A DNA stretch of 64,000 nucleotides from Aerococcaceae bacterium NML190073. GTDB lineage: Bacteria > Bacillota > Bacilli > Lactobacillales > Aerococcaceae. The stretch covers positions 62,001 to 126,000 of the forward strand of contig JAMXJH010000003.1 in assembly GCA_026131555.1 (NCBI GenBank), given 5' to 3'. The notes under the pieces are model-generated. The model ran no database searches, was not told the DNA's origin, and was given only the letters and a program-made list of their open reading frames with translations. This document shows, one piece after another, positions 1-9,256 of this stretch (its first letter is position 1; each line of letters begins with the position of its first letter). The translations under genes were made by a program, and so were the position numbers.

Positions 1-969
1 GCGAAACTTGTATCTGCGCCTTCTGTAACAAAAGACGGCAAGCATATTGAATTAGCAGGTAATATCGGGACACCGAAAGATGTTACCGGCGTGCTTGATA
101 ACGGCGGTGACGGCGTTGGTTTATACCGTACCGAGTTCTTGTACATGGATTCATCAGACTTTCCGACAGAAGATGATCAATACGAAGCTTATAAAACAGT
201 GCTAGAGTCAATGAAGGGCAAAGGTGTTGTCGTTCGTACAATGGATATTGGTGGCGATAAAGAATTACCGTATTTGCAATTACCTCATGAAATGAACCCA
301 TTCTTGGGATATCGTGCAATACGTATTTCCTTGGATCGTCAAGAAATGTTCAAAACACAATTGCGCGCTTTATTACGTGCATCAGTGCACGGCGATTTGC
401 GCATTATGTTCCCGATGATTGCAACATTGCAAGAATTCCGTTCCGCTAAGAAAATCTTAGACGATACAAAAGCGGAATTATTAGCAGAAGGTGTAGCCGT
501 ATCAGACAGCATTCAAGTAGGTATCATGATTGAAATTCCTGCTGCTGCTGTATTGGCACATCAATTCTCTAAAGAAGTAGACTTCTTCAGTATCGGAACG
601 AATGACCTCATTCAATATACGATGGCAGCTGACCGTATGAACGAACAAGTTTCTTACTTGTATCAACCATATAACCCGTCAATCTTAACGCTAATCAAAC
701 ATGTGATTGATTCTTCTCATAAAGAAGGCAAATGGACAGGCATGTGCGGAGAGATGGCAGGCGATCAAACAGCCGTACCATTGTTGTTAGGGATGGGCTT
801 AGATGAATTCTCAATGAGCGCTACTAGCATCTTGAAAACAAGAAGCTTAATCGCTAAGTTAGACTCTAAAGAAATGGAAGCTTTAGCAGACAAGGCGATC
901 AATGAATGTACAACTGCGGAAGAAGTAGTAGCATTAGTTGAAGCAGCAGTTGCAAAAGCAAACGCATAA
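1..969 (+). CDS. ptsI: PTS enzyme I (phosphoenolpyruvate-protein phosphotransferase), 3' part
   Basis: Enzyme I takes phosphate from PEP and passes it to HPr, feeding all PTS sugar uptake; it is cytoplasmic. The reading frame is open from the first base of the window, so the N-terminal HPr-binding domain and phospho-His lie outside. What remains is the PEP-binding TIM barrel: a RTEFLYM motif, the GTNDLIQY segment, and a [10 protein letters not shown] segment carrying the conserved catalytic cysteine near the C-terminus. The internal ATG at 91 is not a real start, because the frame upstream reads through as conserved protein. A terminator follows at once, so ptsI ends its operon; ptsH is expected upstream. 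The family call is secure. Confidence 0.96.
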   Translation, partial: AKLVSAPSVTKDGKHIELAGNIGTPKDVTGVLDNGGDGVGLYRTEFLYMDSSDFPTEDDQYEAYKTVLESMKGKGVVVRTMDIGGDKELPYLQLPHEMNPFLGYRAIRISLDRQEMFKTQLRALLRASVHGDLRIMFPMIATLQEFRSAKKILDDTKAELLAEGVAVSDSIQVGIMIEIPAAAVLAHQFSKEVDFFSIGTNDLIQYTMAADRMNEQVSYLYQPYNPSILTLIKHVIDSSHKEGKWTGMCGEMAGDQTAVPLLLGMGLDEFSMSATSILKTRSLIAKLDSKEMEALADKAINECTTAEEVVALVEAAVAKANA

Positions 970-980
970 TCAAATTAAAT

Positions 981-1017
981 GAAGTATCAGCGAAATAATT
1001 TGCTGGTACTTTTTTAA
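981..1017 (+). terminator. Intrinsic terminator of ptsI
   Basis: Inverted repeat AAGTATCAGC / GCTGGTACTT (one G-U pair) followed by a run of six T, 12 bases after the ptsI stop codon. Confidence 0.85.
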
Positions 1018-1077
1018 TTGTTGCGTCGCTGTTTCTGATACCGATAACAGCTTGAAAGTTCAAGGTAGAGGAGTAAA

Positions 1078-2997
1078 ATGGGTGTATCGCTTATAAGAAA
1101 GAGGGATTATATGGATATCCGATCAGTAGAATTTGATCAGCAATATTATTATGAAGGAGTGCTAGGTGCGCAATATACACCGAAAGGGACTACCTTTGTT
1201 TTATGGGCACCGACAGCGGTACAAGTGGAGTTGATTTTGTATCAGACGGTAGCTTTCGATAGTTCAATACGCGAAGAGCGATTGATGACACGAGGTGATA
1301 AAGGCGTCTGGACAGCGACGATACCGGGTGATTTACACAATACGGCTTACAATTATCGTTTGAGATTTGCCAACGGCGAACAGCGCATAGCGAATGATCC
1401 ATATGCTTACGGTGCCGTTATGAATGGTATGCGTAGTGTTGTATTGAATCCGGAATTGACACGTCCGAGTGGATGGGGTGAGCGGATGGCACCTTTTGCT
1501 GAGGCGACAGATGCGGTGATTTATGAATTGCATATTAGAGATTTCTCAATTGCAGAGAATAGCGGCATCTCACATAAGGGGAAATTTCTCGGCGTTATCG
1601 AAAAAGGAACGCAAACACCGACCGGGCAAGTAACTGGCTTAGATTATTTGAGCAGCCTAGGTGTGACACATGTGCAATTTTTGCCGATGTATGATTATGC
1701 ATCCGTAGATGAAGCAAGCAACGCACCTCAATATAATTGGGGATATGACCCGCTTAATTACAATGTGCCTGAAGGAAGCTATAGCACAAATGCGGCGGAA
1801 CCGGCAACGCGTTTAATCGAAATGAAGCAGATGATTCAAGGCTTACATCATCGAGGATTGCGAGTGATTATGGACGTGGTTTACAATCATGTTTACGAAA
1901 TGGCGCAGCAAGCCTTTGAGAACGTGGTGCCCGGTTATTTCTACCGTTATGAAGCTGATGGTAAAACACTTGCAAATGGTACGGAATGTGGTAATGACAC
2001 AGCTTCTGAGCGATTGATGTTGCGCCGTTACATGGTTGACAGCATTACTTACTGGGTACGTGAATTTAATTTGGACGGTTTCCGCTTTGACTTGATGGGC
2101 AACCATGACATTGAGACAATGAATGCGATTCGTCGAGCGGTAGATAAGATAGATCCGAGCATTATCATTCTTGGAGAAGGTTGGGATTTGAATACACCTT
2201 TGCCACGCGACCAGAAAGCAATTCAAGCAAATGCTTATCGTATGCCACGTATTGCTCACTTCAGTGATTCAATGCGCGACAGTGTGAAAGGGAGCGTCTT
2301 TTACGCAGAGGAAGGTGCGTTTGTTAATGGTGAACCCGGTTTTGAAAGACTGGTATTGGAGAATTTATTAGGCGGAGCAAATCTTGATAAAGATAAAGCA
2401 CATTTCAGCGCCCCGAATCAAGTGATTCAATATGTGGAAGCGCACGATAATTTCACGCTATATGACAAATTAGTTCATACGAATCCGCAAGACGATGAGC
2501 AAACGCGTCAGAAGCGCCATACTTTAGCCACTAGCATGGTCTTGTTGGCACAAGGTGTTCCATTCTTGCATGCCGGGCAGGAGTTTTTGCGGACAAAACA
2601 AGGTGTTGAGAATAGTTACAAATCACCGGACGCTATCAATGTGTTCGATTGGAGTCGAGCGGAACAGTATCATGAGGCGATTGATTATGTCAAGGGGTTG
2701 ATTGCAGTTCGTAAGGCGCACGCTATTTTCAGAATGACGAATTATGAAGCGATTGCTGAAGCGGCACAGCCGATTCAAGTGCGCGATGGGGTGATTGCTT
2801 ATCGCTTGAATGAATATGTTATCATCTTCAATGCGAATGAAGCAGTGGTGGAAGTTGCTGATATCCCGACCGGAGACTACACAGTCCTCGTCCAAAATGG
2901 TATCGCGAACCCAACCGGTTTGACACAATTGGCAGTACACAGTTCAGTGGAGGTTGCTCCGCTTAGCGCATGGGTTTTGGAGAAGATAGCAAACTAA
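1078..2997 (+). CDS. Type I pullulanase (GH13), first of a tandem pair
   Basis: Debranching enzyme that hydrolyses alpha-1,6 links in pullulan, glycogen or branched dextrins. An N-terminal CBM48-like domain (LWAPTAVQVEL, about residues 30-115) precedes the GH13 barrel. The type I pullulanase signature YNWGYDP is present. So are the GH13 regions: DVVYNH from residue 266, DGFRFDLMG with nucleophile D338, GEGWD with acid/base E367, and VEAHDN with D457. There is no signal peptide, so it is intracellular. At 639 residues it is shorter than Bacillus AmyX (about 718) because extra N-terminal sequence is missing. The start at 1078 follows GAGGAG; ATG 1111, preceded by AGAGGG, is an equally good alternative. 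The next gene is a close paralog. Confidence 0.93.
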   Translation: MGVSLIRKRDYMDIRSVEFDQQYYYEGVLGAQYTPKGTTFVLWAPTAVQVELILYQTVAFDSSIREERLMTRGDKGVWTATIPGDLHNTAYNYRLRFANGEQRIANDPYAYGAVMNGMRSVVLNPELTRPSGWGERMAPFAEATDAVIYELHIRDFSIAENSGISHKGKFLGVIEKGTQTPTGQVTGLDYLSSLGVTHVQFLPMYDYASVDEASNAPQYNWGYDPLNYNVPEGSYSTNAAEPATRLIEMKQMIQGLHHRGLRVIMDVVYNHVYEMAQQAFENVVPGYFYRYEADGKTLANGTECGNDTASERLMLRRYMVDSITYWVREFNLDGFRFDLMGNHDIETMNAIRRAVDKIDPSIIILGEGWDLNTPLPRDQKAIQANAYRMPRIAHFSDSMRDSVKGSVFYAEEGAFVNGEPGFERLVLENLLGGANLDKDKAHFSAPNQVIQYVEAHDNFTLYDKLVHTNPQDDEQTRQKRHTLATSMVLLAQGVPFLHAGQEFLRTKQGVENSYKSPDAINVFDWSRAEQYHEAIDYVKGLIAVRKAHAIFRMTNYEAIAEAAQPIQVRDGVIAYRLNEYVIIFNANEAVVEVADIPTGDYTVLVQNGIANPTGLTQLAVHSSVEVAPLSAWVLEKIAN

Positions 2998-3051
2998 GCA
3001 CAAACTTCTTATATGTTCATTGAATAAAACGAATGGAATGCGAACTTTTTT

Positions 3052-3095
3052 CACGATTTGTATGAGGCGCTACTTCATATAAATCGTGTTTCTTT
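3052..3095 (+). terminator. Intrinsic terminator after the first pullulanase
   Basis: Long imperfect stem: CACGATTTGTATGAGG pairs with a near-complementary arm ending in AAATCGTG, then a short T-rich tail (TTTCTTTG). It separates the two pullulanase genes, so the second probably has its own promoter. Confidence 0.7.
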
Positions 3096-3118
3096 GTGAG
3101 AGAAATGAAGTTTTTTCA

Positions 3119-3147
3119 TTCACTTTACGCGAGGTTTTCTGTATAAT
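3119..3147 (+). promoter_or_regulatory. Promoter of the second pullulanase
   Basis: TATAAT at 3142-3147 with TTCACT 17 bases upstream at 3119-3124. It lies just after the terminator and 40 bases before the start codon. The -35 is only a partial match. Confidence 0.6.
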
Positions 3148-3186
3148 AAATAAGCTAAATTAGTTTAAGTGAGGCTTTAGAAGAAT

Positions 3187-5109
3187 ATGACATACCAAAT
3201 AGAGAGTTTGACGCGTGAAGCATTGTTAGCGCAAACTCGTACGGAAACATTTATACAGAATCAACAGTATCATGGCGATTTAGGCGCAATTTATACGGCG
3301 GAACAAACTGTGTTTAAGTTATGGGCGCCGACAGCGGAGCGTGTAGAGTTGTTAATTTATGATGGACACTACGGCGGCTTACAGGCGATTTACCCAATGG
3401 CGCAAACGTCTGACAGACAGGTGTATTTTTTTGCAAAAGAGGGTGATTGTCACGGCATGACATATCGCTACCAGTTGAGCTTTCCTGACGGGACAGTAAC
3501 TAAGACGGTGGACCCGTATGCTAAGGCGGTGACGGTCAATGGGCAACGAGGTGTAGTTGTGGATCTGTCTCGGACGAATCCGGAGAATTGGGGCGAGCGA
3601 TTGGCACCATTGCCGTTGGAGGAAACTATCGTTTACGAATTACATATTCGAGATTTCACGTCGTCTAAGCAAAGCGGCGCAAAACATAAAGGAAAATATT
3701 TAGGTGTTATAGAGAAAGGAACTGCCAATTCGAATGGTGAGAGTACCGGACTTGATTATTTGCAAGAATTGGGTGTGACCCATGTGGAGTTGTTGCCGTT
3801 TTTTGATTATGTGACAGTGGATGAAACATTGGAGAATCCGGTGGATTATAACTGGGGTTATGACCCGCTTAACTACAACGTGCCTGAGGGCTCGTATGCA
3901 ACGAATGCTTATGACCCGTTCGTGCGTATTCGTGAATTGAAACAGATGATTCAAGGATTACACGATGCGGGAATTCGTGTCATTATGGACGTTGTGTATA
4001 ATCACGTCTATCAAGTTGAACGCCATCCATTCCACCACACGGTTCCCGGCTATTTTTTCCGTCAAAATGACGATGGCTCTCTGTCGAATGGAACAGGAGT
4101 AGGAAACGACACCGCATCGGAGCGTCCGATGATGCGTAAATTTATTGTCGACAGTATTAAATATTGGGCGAAAGAATATCATATAGACGGTTTCCGCTTT
4201 GACCTGATGGGGATTCATGATGTGGAAACGATGCAGGAAGTTCGCCGAGCGCTTGATGAAATTGACCCGTCAATTATTGTGTTCGGTGAAGGTTGGGATT
4301 TGATGACGCCGTTGGCACATCATGAGAAAGCCAGCCATCACAACGCCCCACAAATGGCAGGCGTAGGTCAATTCAATGATGGTTTGCGAGAAGCGTTGAA
4401 AGGTAATGATTTCGAAGCGGCAGCCAAAGGTTTCGTGAATGGCGCTTGGTATCAAGAGCGTAAAGCGGCAATCAACATGATGGCGTGCTTGGATTATCAA
4501 CATTATTTAGTACCGCAACAATTGATTCAGTATGTAGAATCGCATGATAATTTCACTTTATTTGACAAATTGCGTGGCGCCAGTCCGGAATTAGAGATGG
4601 CGACAATTATTCGCCAGCACCAATTGGCGACGACAATGGTGTTGTTGGCGCAAGGCATTCCGTTCCTGCATGCCGGGCAGGAATTTTTGCGGACTAAGCA
4701 TGGTGTGCGCGACAGTTACAACAAGCCGGATACTATCAATCAACTCGATTGGGCTAGACGTTCACAATTCGCTGCCAATGTCGCCTATGTACAAAAAATA
4801 ATCGCACTTCGCAAAGCGGAGCCGCTTTTCAGAATAACGGATTATCGTGCTATTCAGCAATCCATGCGTGTTTTGCGTGCGGACTATCAAATTGTCGCCT
4901 TACAGTTAGAGGACTACATTCTTGTATTCAACGCCCAACAGAACATCTTAAATTACGAATTGCCGGTAGGTGACTACCAATTAGTTGTTCATGACGGGGA
5001 AGTTTATGTAGATAATCAGCCAATTATTCAAGTTGATCATACAATTGCCATTCAATCTTATCGGCCATTAGTTGTAAAAAAATTGCAGAAACTGTCTGCT
5101 GAAAACTAA
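3187..5109 (+). CDS. Type I pullulanase (GH13), second of a tandem pair
   Basis: Cytoplasmic debranching enzyme of 640 residues, paralogous to its upstream neighbour along the full length. It has the CBM48-like domain (LWAPTAERVEL), YNWGYDP, DVVYNH (D268), DGFRFDLMG (nucleophile D339), GEGWD (E368) and VESHDN (D454); every catalytic residue expected of GH13 is kept. The N-terminus carries about 15 residues of unrelated sequence compared with the first copy. It has its own promoter and is separated by a terminator, so the two copies can be regulated differently. Both copies look active; they may differ in preferred branch length or in glycogen versus dietary substrates, which the sequence does not settle. 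Confidence 0.94.
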   Translation: MTYQIESLTREALLAQTRTETFIQNQQYHGDLGAIYTAEQTVFKLWAPTAERVELLIYDGHYGGLQAIYPMAQTSDRQVYFFAKEGDCHGMTYRYQLSFPDGTVTKTVDPYAKAVTVNGQRGVVVDLSRTNPENWGERLAPLPLEETIVYELHIRDFTSSKQSGAKHKGKYLGVIEKGTANSNGESTGLDYLQELGVTHVELLPFFDYVTVDETLENPVDYNWGYDPLNYNVPEGSYATNAYDPFVRIRELKQMIQGLHDAGIRVIMDVVYNHVYQVERHPFHHTVPGYFFRQNDDGSLSNGTGVGNDTASERPMMRKFIVDSIKYWAKEYHIDGFRFDLMGIHDVETMQEVRRALDEIDPSIIVFGEGWDLMTPLAHHEKASHHNAPQMAGVGQFNDGLREALKGNDFEAAAKGFVNGAWYQERKAAINMMACLDYQHYLVPQQLIQYVESHDNFTLFDKLRGASPELEMATIIRQHQLATTMVLLAQGIPFLHAGQEFLRTKHGVRDSYNKPDTINQLDWARRSQFAANVAYVQKIIALRKAEPLFRITDYRAIQQSMRVLRADYQIVALQLEDYILVFNAQQNILNYELPVGDYQLVVHDGEVYVDNQPIIQVDHTIAIQSYRPLVVKKLQKLSAEN

Positions 5110-5188
5110 GGTTTTTCTAATGAGTGTGTAAGGTGAACTAAGTGGAAGGAAATACCTTCTCAAAGCTGAAATTGATTAAACCATGCGA

Positions 5189-5211
5189 TTGCGAATCACT
5201 TTGATTTGCAA
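5189..5211. other. Short hairpin in the gap after the pullulanases
   Basis: TTGCGAATCA / TGATTTGCAA stem with a 3-base loop (9 of 10 paired). No real U-run follows on the + strand, so it is at best a weak terminator or an operator. Confidence 0.35.
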
Positions 5212-5277
5212 CTTTAGAAAGAGAATAAATATGAGAGTTATCAGAATTTAATGAAAAAACTCTTATGAAAATAGTAT

Positions 5278-5305
5278 AGTTTCGGTGAACCGAAACTGTT
5301 ATAAT
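5278..5305 (+). promoter_or_regulatory. LPXTG-gene promoter with a perfect palindromic operator
   Basis: A perfect 9-base inverted repeat (AGTTTCGGT, spacer GA, ACCGAAACT) occupies 5278-5297 directly upstream of the -10 TATAAT at 5300-5305. It covers the spacer where the -35 would lie, and no good -35 is visible. The layout is that of an operator for a dimeric regulator controlling the surface-protein gene 34 bases downstream. I do not recognise the regulator. Confidence 0.65.
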
Positions 5306-5338
5306 GGCACAAGTGTTAAATTTAAGGAGGAATGATTA

Positions 5339-6505
5339 ATGAACAAACAATGGAAAAAATTACTGACAGCAGTAGCGTTAGGCGCAATTGTAGGAGTACA
5401 GCCATTGAACGTTGTAGATACGATTGTTTTTGCTCAAGAAGAAGTGCAAGCAAGTGAAGCGGAGCAATCGGCTTTAGCACGTTTGGCAGAATATTATAAC
5501 CAGATTCTTGAAGCGTATCGTGTCCATGGCAATCAAGGGGCTGCGAAGTATAGAGAATTAATTCCGACGATTCAAGTAGCATTAGTGGATGTGGAAACTG
5601 AAGAAGGTAAGACGAATGCAGTTAAAATTATTCTTGAAATGCGTCAATTAGTTTTGGTTGACCGCTCACCAGTGACGATTCGCCAAGAAGAGCGTCGCGA
5701 AGTAGTTCCTTTTACCACAGAAGAAATTATGGATAACACTTTGCCGATAGGCGAGCAAGTCGAAGATGTGAAAGGTGTCGACGGCGAAACAGTGACAACA
5801 TTGGTCGTGACCTACGCAGGCGAAGAGAAAGTTGCCGAAGCAGTGAAAAAAGTGTCTACAACAGATGCTGTGAAACGCATTGTTCGTATCGGAACGAAAG
5901 AAGCTCCTAAAGTAGAACTCAAAGAAGAAGTGACCGAAGAAAGCATTCCGTTCCAAAAAGTAGAACGTGAGAATGCGACATTACCGAAAGGCGAGAGAAA
6001 AGTCGTTCAACCCGGTAAAAATGGTGTGGCTCGTATTACCTGGGTAGTTAAATACACTGACGGTGTAGAAACTGAAAGAAATGAAACTTCACGTGAAGTT
6101 GTGACGCCCGCAATGGACGAAATCACAGAAATCGGCACAAAAGAAGCAATGTCGTCAGCGCCTCAGTCTGAGAGTAAGGAATCCGCTTCAACAGAAGCAA
6201 ATGAATCCAAACAATCGGAAAGCAAGCCGATGTCATCAGAGTCACAATCAGAGAGTAAATCGATGATGTCTGAATCACAGTCTGAAAGCAAATCCATGAT
6301 GTCTGAGTCGTCCGCTTCAAGCAACAAGGAAATTAAGACGGAGAAACAAACATCAACAGAATCAGCAAGCAGCCAAGCAAAAACAGAAGACAAAACAAAA
6401 CAATTGCCGCAAACCGGCGAGAGAACTCACGTTGTAGTATTCTTAGCGGCAATCACCTTAGGATTATCCTCATTGATGATGACTACTCGCAAAAAAGCGG
6501 AGTAA
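5339..6505 (+). CDS. LPXTG-anchored surface protein with two G5 domains
   Basis: Cell-wall protein of 388 residues, expected to be attached to peptidoglycan by sortase A. A signal peptide covers about residues 1-33, cleaved after FAQ. An alpha-helical region of about 75 residues follows, then two G5 domains (about 112-187 and 190-268, each closing with the IGTK consensus). A Ser/Glu/Lys/Met-rich stalk at about 272-350 contains a near-exact repeat of SESQSESKSMM. The sorting signal is LPQTG (356-360), a hydrophobic segment and a short basic tail. G5 domains are known from biofilm and adhesion proteins and wall enzymes, and are thought to bind N-acetylglucosamine or zinc. No enzymatic domain is seen, so adhesion or wall binding is inferred. 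RBS AAGGAGG. Monocistronic. Confidence 0.9.
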   Translation: MNKQWKKLLTAVALGAIVGVQPLNVVDTIVFAQEEVQASEAEQSALARLAEYYNQILEAYRVHGNQGAAKYRELIPTIQVALVDVETEEGKTNAVKIILEMRQLVLVDRSPVTIRQEERREVVPFTTEEIMDNTLPIGEQVEDVKGVDGETVTTLVVTYAGEEKVAEAVKKVSTTDAVKRIVRIGTKEAPKVELKEEVTEESIPFQKVERENATLPKGERKVVQPGKNGVARITWVVKYTDGVETERNETSREVVTPAMDEITEIGTKEAMSSAPQSESKESASTEANESKQSESKPMSSESQSESKSMMSESQSESKSMMSESSASSNKEIKTEKQTSTESASSQAKTEDKTKQLPQTGERTHVVVFLAAITLGLSSLMMTTRKKAE

Positions 6506-6525
6506 TCGAATAATTATTCAACAAT

Positions 6526-6571
6526 AAACTTCTACAAGGAAAGCAATCACCTTGTAGAAGTTTTTATTTTG
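6526..6571 (+). terminator. Intrinsic terminator of the LPXTG gene
   Basis: AACTTCTACAAGG / CCTTGTAGAAGTT, a perfect 13-base-pair stem with a 10-base loop, followed by TTTATTTT. Confidence 0.92.
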
Positions 6572-6590
6572 GATAAGTTTCGCAATAATT

Positions 6591-6619
6591 TTGACATTTT
6601 TGTATTGCTGGTGTACACT
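6591..6619 (+). promoter_or_regulatory. glmS promoter
   Basis: TTGACA at 6591-6596 and TACACT at 6614-6619 with 17-base spacing. Transcription would start near 6626, placing the whole glmS ribozyme in the leader. Confidence 0.75.
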
Positions 6620-6676
6620 AAGATAGCTTTTAGAAAATAAAATGAAAAAGGAGGAAAGTAGTGACATCATCGGATA

Positions 6677-6820
6677 GCGCCAGCCCTCATTAGATGTGAG
6701 GAGACGAGGATTGAGTTTATCGAAAGTTTCGGCGGGTAACTCAAGGTCAGTGCAGTCTAAAGTGATCGGTAAAAAACATTGCGCAAGCAGTGCAACAGAG
6801 CCTATCACACGCACCTAAAA
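6677..6820 (+). ncRNA. glmS ribozyme (glucosamine-6-phosphate riboswitch)
   Basis: Self-cleaving RNA in the 5' leader of glmS that uses glucosamine-6-phosphate as cofactor; cleavage leads to mRNA decay and so feedback control of GlmS. The conserved core is present in order: AGCGCC with cleavage expected between A6676 and G6677, a P2-type stem (GCCCTC with GAGG), GACGAGGATTGAG, TTATCGAAAGTTTCGGCGG with the matching AACTC arm, then AGTGCAG and the P3/P4 region. The 3' boundary is approximate. The open frame that appears to extend glmS upstream through this element is coincidental. Confidence 0.93.
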
Positions 6821-6850
6821 GCAAATAGCAACGAAAGAGGTTTATTTGTT

Positions 6851-8659
6851 ATGTGTGGAATTGTTGGTTTTATTGGAGAAGGTCAAGTGCAACACGCACT
6901 TGTATCAGGTTTAGAGAAATTAGAGTATCGCGGCTACGATTCGGCAGGTATTTTTGTAGTGGATCAAGCGCAACAAGGGCATCTCTTCAAAGAAGAAGGT
7001 CACATTGCGAAGTTGCGAGCGGCAGTTGATTTCGGATTGTCGGCAACAGTTGGAATCGGTCATACGCGTTGGGCAACACATGGACCGGCGACAACTTATA
7101 ATGCGCACCCTCATCAGTCACAAAGTGGGCGTTTCACTTTAGTACATAATGGGGTTATTGAGAACTACGCTGAGTTGAAGGCGGAATATTTATCGGAAGA
7201 GACTTTCAAATCTGATACAGATACGGAAGTCGTGGTGGCGTTGATTGATTATTTTGCACGGAGTGAAGATTTGACGGCAAAGGAAGCGTTCCGCCGCGCT
7301 TTGAGCGTGATTGAAGGGTCTTACGCCTTCGCGTTGATCGATCAAACGCAACCCGGTACGCTTTACGCTGCCAAAAATAAAAGTCCGCTCTTGGTCGGGC
7401 TTGGAACGGGATTTAATGTGGTTTGTTCAGATGCCATGGCGACGATTCACTTGACGAGCGAATATATTGAAATCAAAGACAAGGAATTGATTATTTTGAC
7501 GGCTGACCATGTACAAATTGAAACATACGACGGTGGAATTGTCACTCGTCCAAGTTATCAAGCGGAGTTGGATGCCGAAGATTTGGAGAAGGGCACCTAT
7601 CCATTTTATATGTTGAAAGAGATGGATGAACAGCCGGCTGTCATGCGCCGTTTAATTCAAGTTTATCAGAATGAATCCGGCAACTTTGAAGTAGATGCCG
7701 ATTTGACACAAGCCTTATTGGAGAGCGATCGGATTTATGTAGTGGCTTGCGGTACAAGTTACCACGCCGGTTGGGTTGGCAAAAACTTAATCGAAAAACT
7801 AGCCGGAATTCCCGTGGAATGTCATTTAGCCAGTGAATTTGCGTATGATTTGCCACTATTCAGCGAGCGTCCGTTCTTTATTTTTCTGACGCAGAGTGGC
7901 GAAACGGCGGATAGTCGCCAAGCTTTGGTGAAAGTCAACGAATTGAATTATCCGTCATTGACCATTACCAATGTAAAAGGGTCAACGTTATCGCGAGAAG
8001 CAACGTATACTTTGCTCTTACACGCCGGACCGGAGATTGCGGTGGCTTCGACGAAGGCGTACACCGCTCAAATTGCTGTCATGGCAATTCTTTCCGATGC
8101 GCTCCGTCAAGCAAAACGGCTACCAGCATCTTTCAATATGGCGCAAGAATTGGGTGTGGTTGCTTCGGTGATGGAATCCGTTCTCGCCGACAAAGAGGCG
8201 GTTAAGAATTGGGTGGATAGTCACTTGATGACAACGCGCAGTACATTTTATATCGGGCGTCTCTTGGATTATTATGTTGCCATGGAAGCGGCTTTGAAGT
8301 TGAAAGAAATCTCGTATATTCAAACAGAAGCTTTTGCGGCAGGAGAATTGAAGCACGGAACAATTGCTTTGATAGAAGAAGGAACGCCGGTTATTGCGCT
8401 AGTTAGTGACGAAGCGGTTGCCAGCCATACACGTGGGAATGTCGAAGAAGTGAAGGCACGCGGTGCAGTTGAATTGGTTATCTCCACCAAAAACGTTTCC
8501 CGTCCGACAGACGGTTTCATCTTGCCGAACATGGAAACAATGCTCTCGCCGTTAGCAATGGTTGTGGTAACACAGTTGATTGCGTATTATACGGCATTAG
8601 GGCGCGATTTGGACGTCGATAAACCGCGCAACTTAGCAAAGTCGGTTACCGTCGAGTAA
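6851..8659 (+). CDS. glmS: Glutamine-fructose-6-phosphate aminotransferase
   Basis: Makes glucosamine-6-phosphate from fructose-6-phosphate and glutamine, the first step toward UDP-GlcNAc for peptidoglycan and wall polymers. Starts MCGIVGFIG, so after Met removal Cys1 is the glutamine-hydrolysing nucleophile. This fixes the start at 6851 (RBS AAAGAGG) rather than the longer frame running back through the ribozyme. N-terminal glutaminase domain (about 1-220) with GHTRWATHG; two SIS sugar-isomerase domains ([24 protein letters not shown]); the C-terminus [13 protein letters not shown] is the family hallmark. Length 602, typical. Monocistronic, regulated by the upstream ribozyme. Confidence 0.98.
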   Translation: MCGIVGFIGEGQVQHALVSGLEKLEYRGYDSAGIFVVDQAQQGHLFKEEGHIAKLRAAVDFGLSATVGIGHTRWATHGPATTYNAHPHQSQSGRFTLVHNGVIENYAELKAEYLSEETFKSDTDTEVVVALIDYFARSEDLTAKEAFRRALSVIEGSYAFALIDQTQPGTLYAAKNKSPLLVGLGTGFNVVCSDAMATIHLTSEYIEIKDKELIILTADHVQIETYDGGIVTRPSYQAELDAEDLEKGTYPFYMLKEMDEQPAVMRRLIQVYQNESGNFEVDADLTQALLESDRIYVVACGTSYHAGWVGKNLIEKLAGIPVECHLASEFAYDLPLFSERPFFIFLTQSGETADSRQALVKVNELNYPSLTITNVKGSTLSREATYTLLLHAGPEIAVASTKAYTAQIAVMAILSDALRQAKRLPASFNMAQELGVVASVMESVLADKEAVKNWVDSHLMTTRSTFYIGRLLDYYVAMEAALKLKEISYIQTEAFAAGELKHGTIALIEEGTPVIALVSDEAVASHTRGNVEEVKARGAVELVISTKNVSRPTDGFILPNMETMLSPLAMVVVTQLIAYYTALGRDLDVDKPRNLAKSVTVE

Positions 8660-8668
8660 GCATCATGG

Positions 8669-8702
8669 AAAAATCCCACTGATAAATCAGTGGGATTTTT
8701 GT
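8669..8702 (+). terminator. Intrinsic terminator of glmS
   Basis: AAAATCCCACTGAT / ATCAGTGGGATTTTT stem-loop with a T-tail. The A-run on its left flank means it could also stop transcription of the converging minus-strand gene. Confidence 0.92.
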
Positions 8703-8710
8703 GTCAGCAA

Positions 8711-9118
8711 CTATTTGAAATGCTTCACAGAATCGAACAAAATAACGAAAAACAACCCGAAGGCAATGGTTAATACGATATGCCCGATGCCGGCTATGCC
8801 TGCAATCGCATGCGAATCGCCAAGTTGATACACCGTTACGAGTCCGCGAACAAGCATCATGACCGTCGTCAACAAGACACCGCCATTATAAACGAGCATG
8901 AACATTTTGAATTTTGGATGCTGTGACAAATGGAATTGAGCCTCCAATAATAAGACAATCAAGAAGAAAAAAGTCCCTAACACCAACAAATGTGTATGTA
9001 AAGTATTGAGTTGCGTTTCTTCAGTGTAGCCGGTAACCAGCACGACCGTTCGATAGAACAAGCCGGACAACAGCCCCAGCGCCGTATAGAACGCACTCCA
9101 TTTCACTAATTTTTGCAT
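8711..9118 (-). CDS. DUF2871-type membrane protein
   Basis: Small integral membrane protein of 135 residues with four predicted hydrophobic segments (near residues 5-25, 38-60, 72-92 and 105-130) and a conserved HTHLLVLGTF segment in the second. This pattern matches the DUF2871 family of unknown function. The start at 9118 has GGGAGGG nine bases upstream; the longer frame from 9148 would run through this site. It stands alone, convergent with glmS and divergent from the response regulator. No substrate or partner can be inferred. Confidence 0.75.
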   Translation of the reverse strand: MQKLVKWSAFYTALGLLSGLFYRTVVLVTGYTEETQLNTLHTHLLVLGTFFFLIVLLLEAQFHLSQHPKFKMFMLVYNGGVLLTTVMMLVRGLVTVYQLGDSHAIAGIAGIGHIVLTIAFGLFFVILFDSVKHFK

Positions 9119-9209
9119 AAAAATCCCTCCCGAATAGTATTGTAGCAAATGCTGGCATTGCTTTCCAATATAAACTTTTAAGGAAAAGCGTACAAATCCC
9201 TTAGGATTA

Positions 9210-9218
9210 TGTTAAGAT
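9210..9218 (+). promoter_or_regulatory. Extended -10 promoter of the sensor operon
   Basis: TGTTAAGAT (TG-N-TAAGAT) 38 bases before the response regulator start. No convincing -35 was found. Confidence 0.45.
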
Positions 9219-9256
9219 ATTAGCGTAAGTGTTTTCATGGTAGGAGGTACGAAAGC

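Noticed and set aside
6779-6850. N-terminal extension of glmS
   Set aside because: The frame is open by chance through the ribozyme; GlmS must start Met-Cys for catalysis, and the RBS at 6834-6840 serves ATG 6851.
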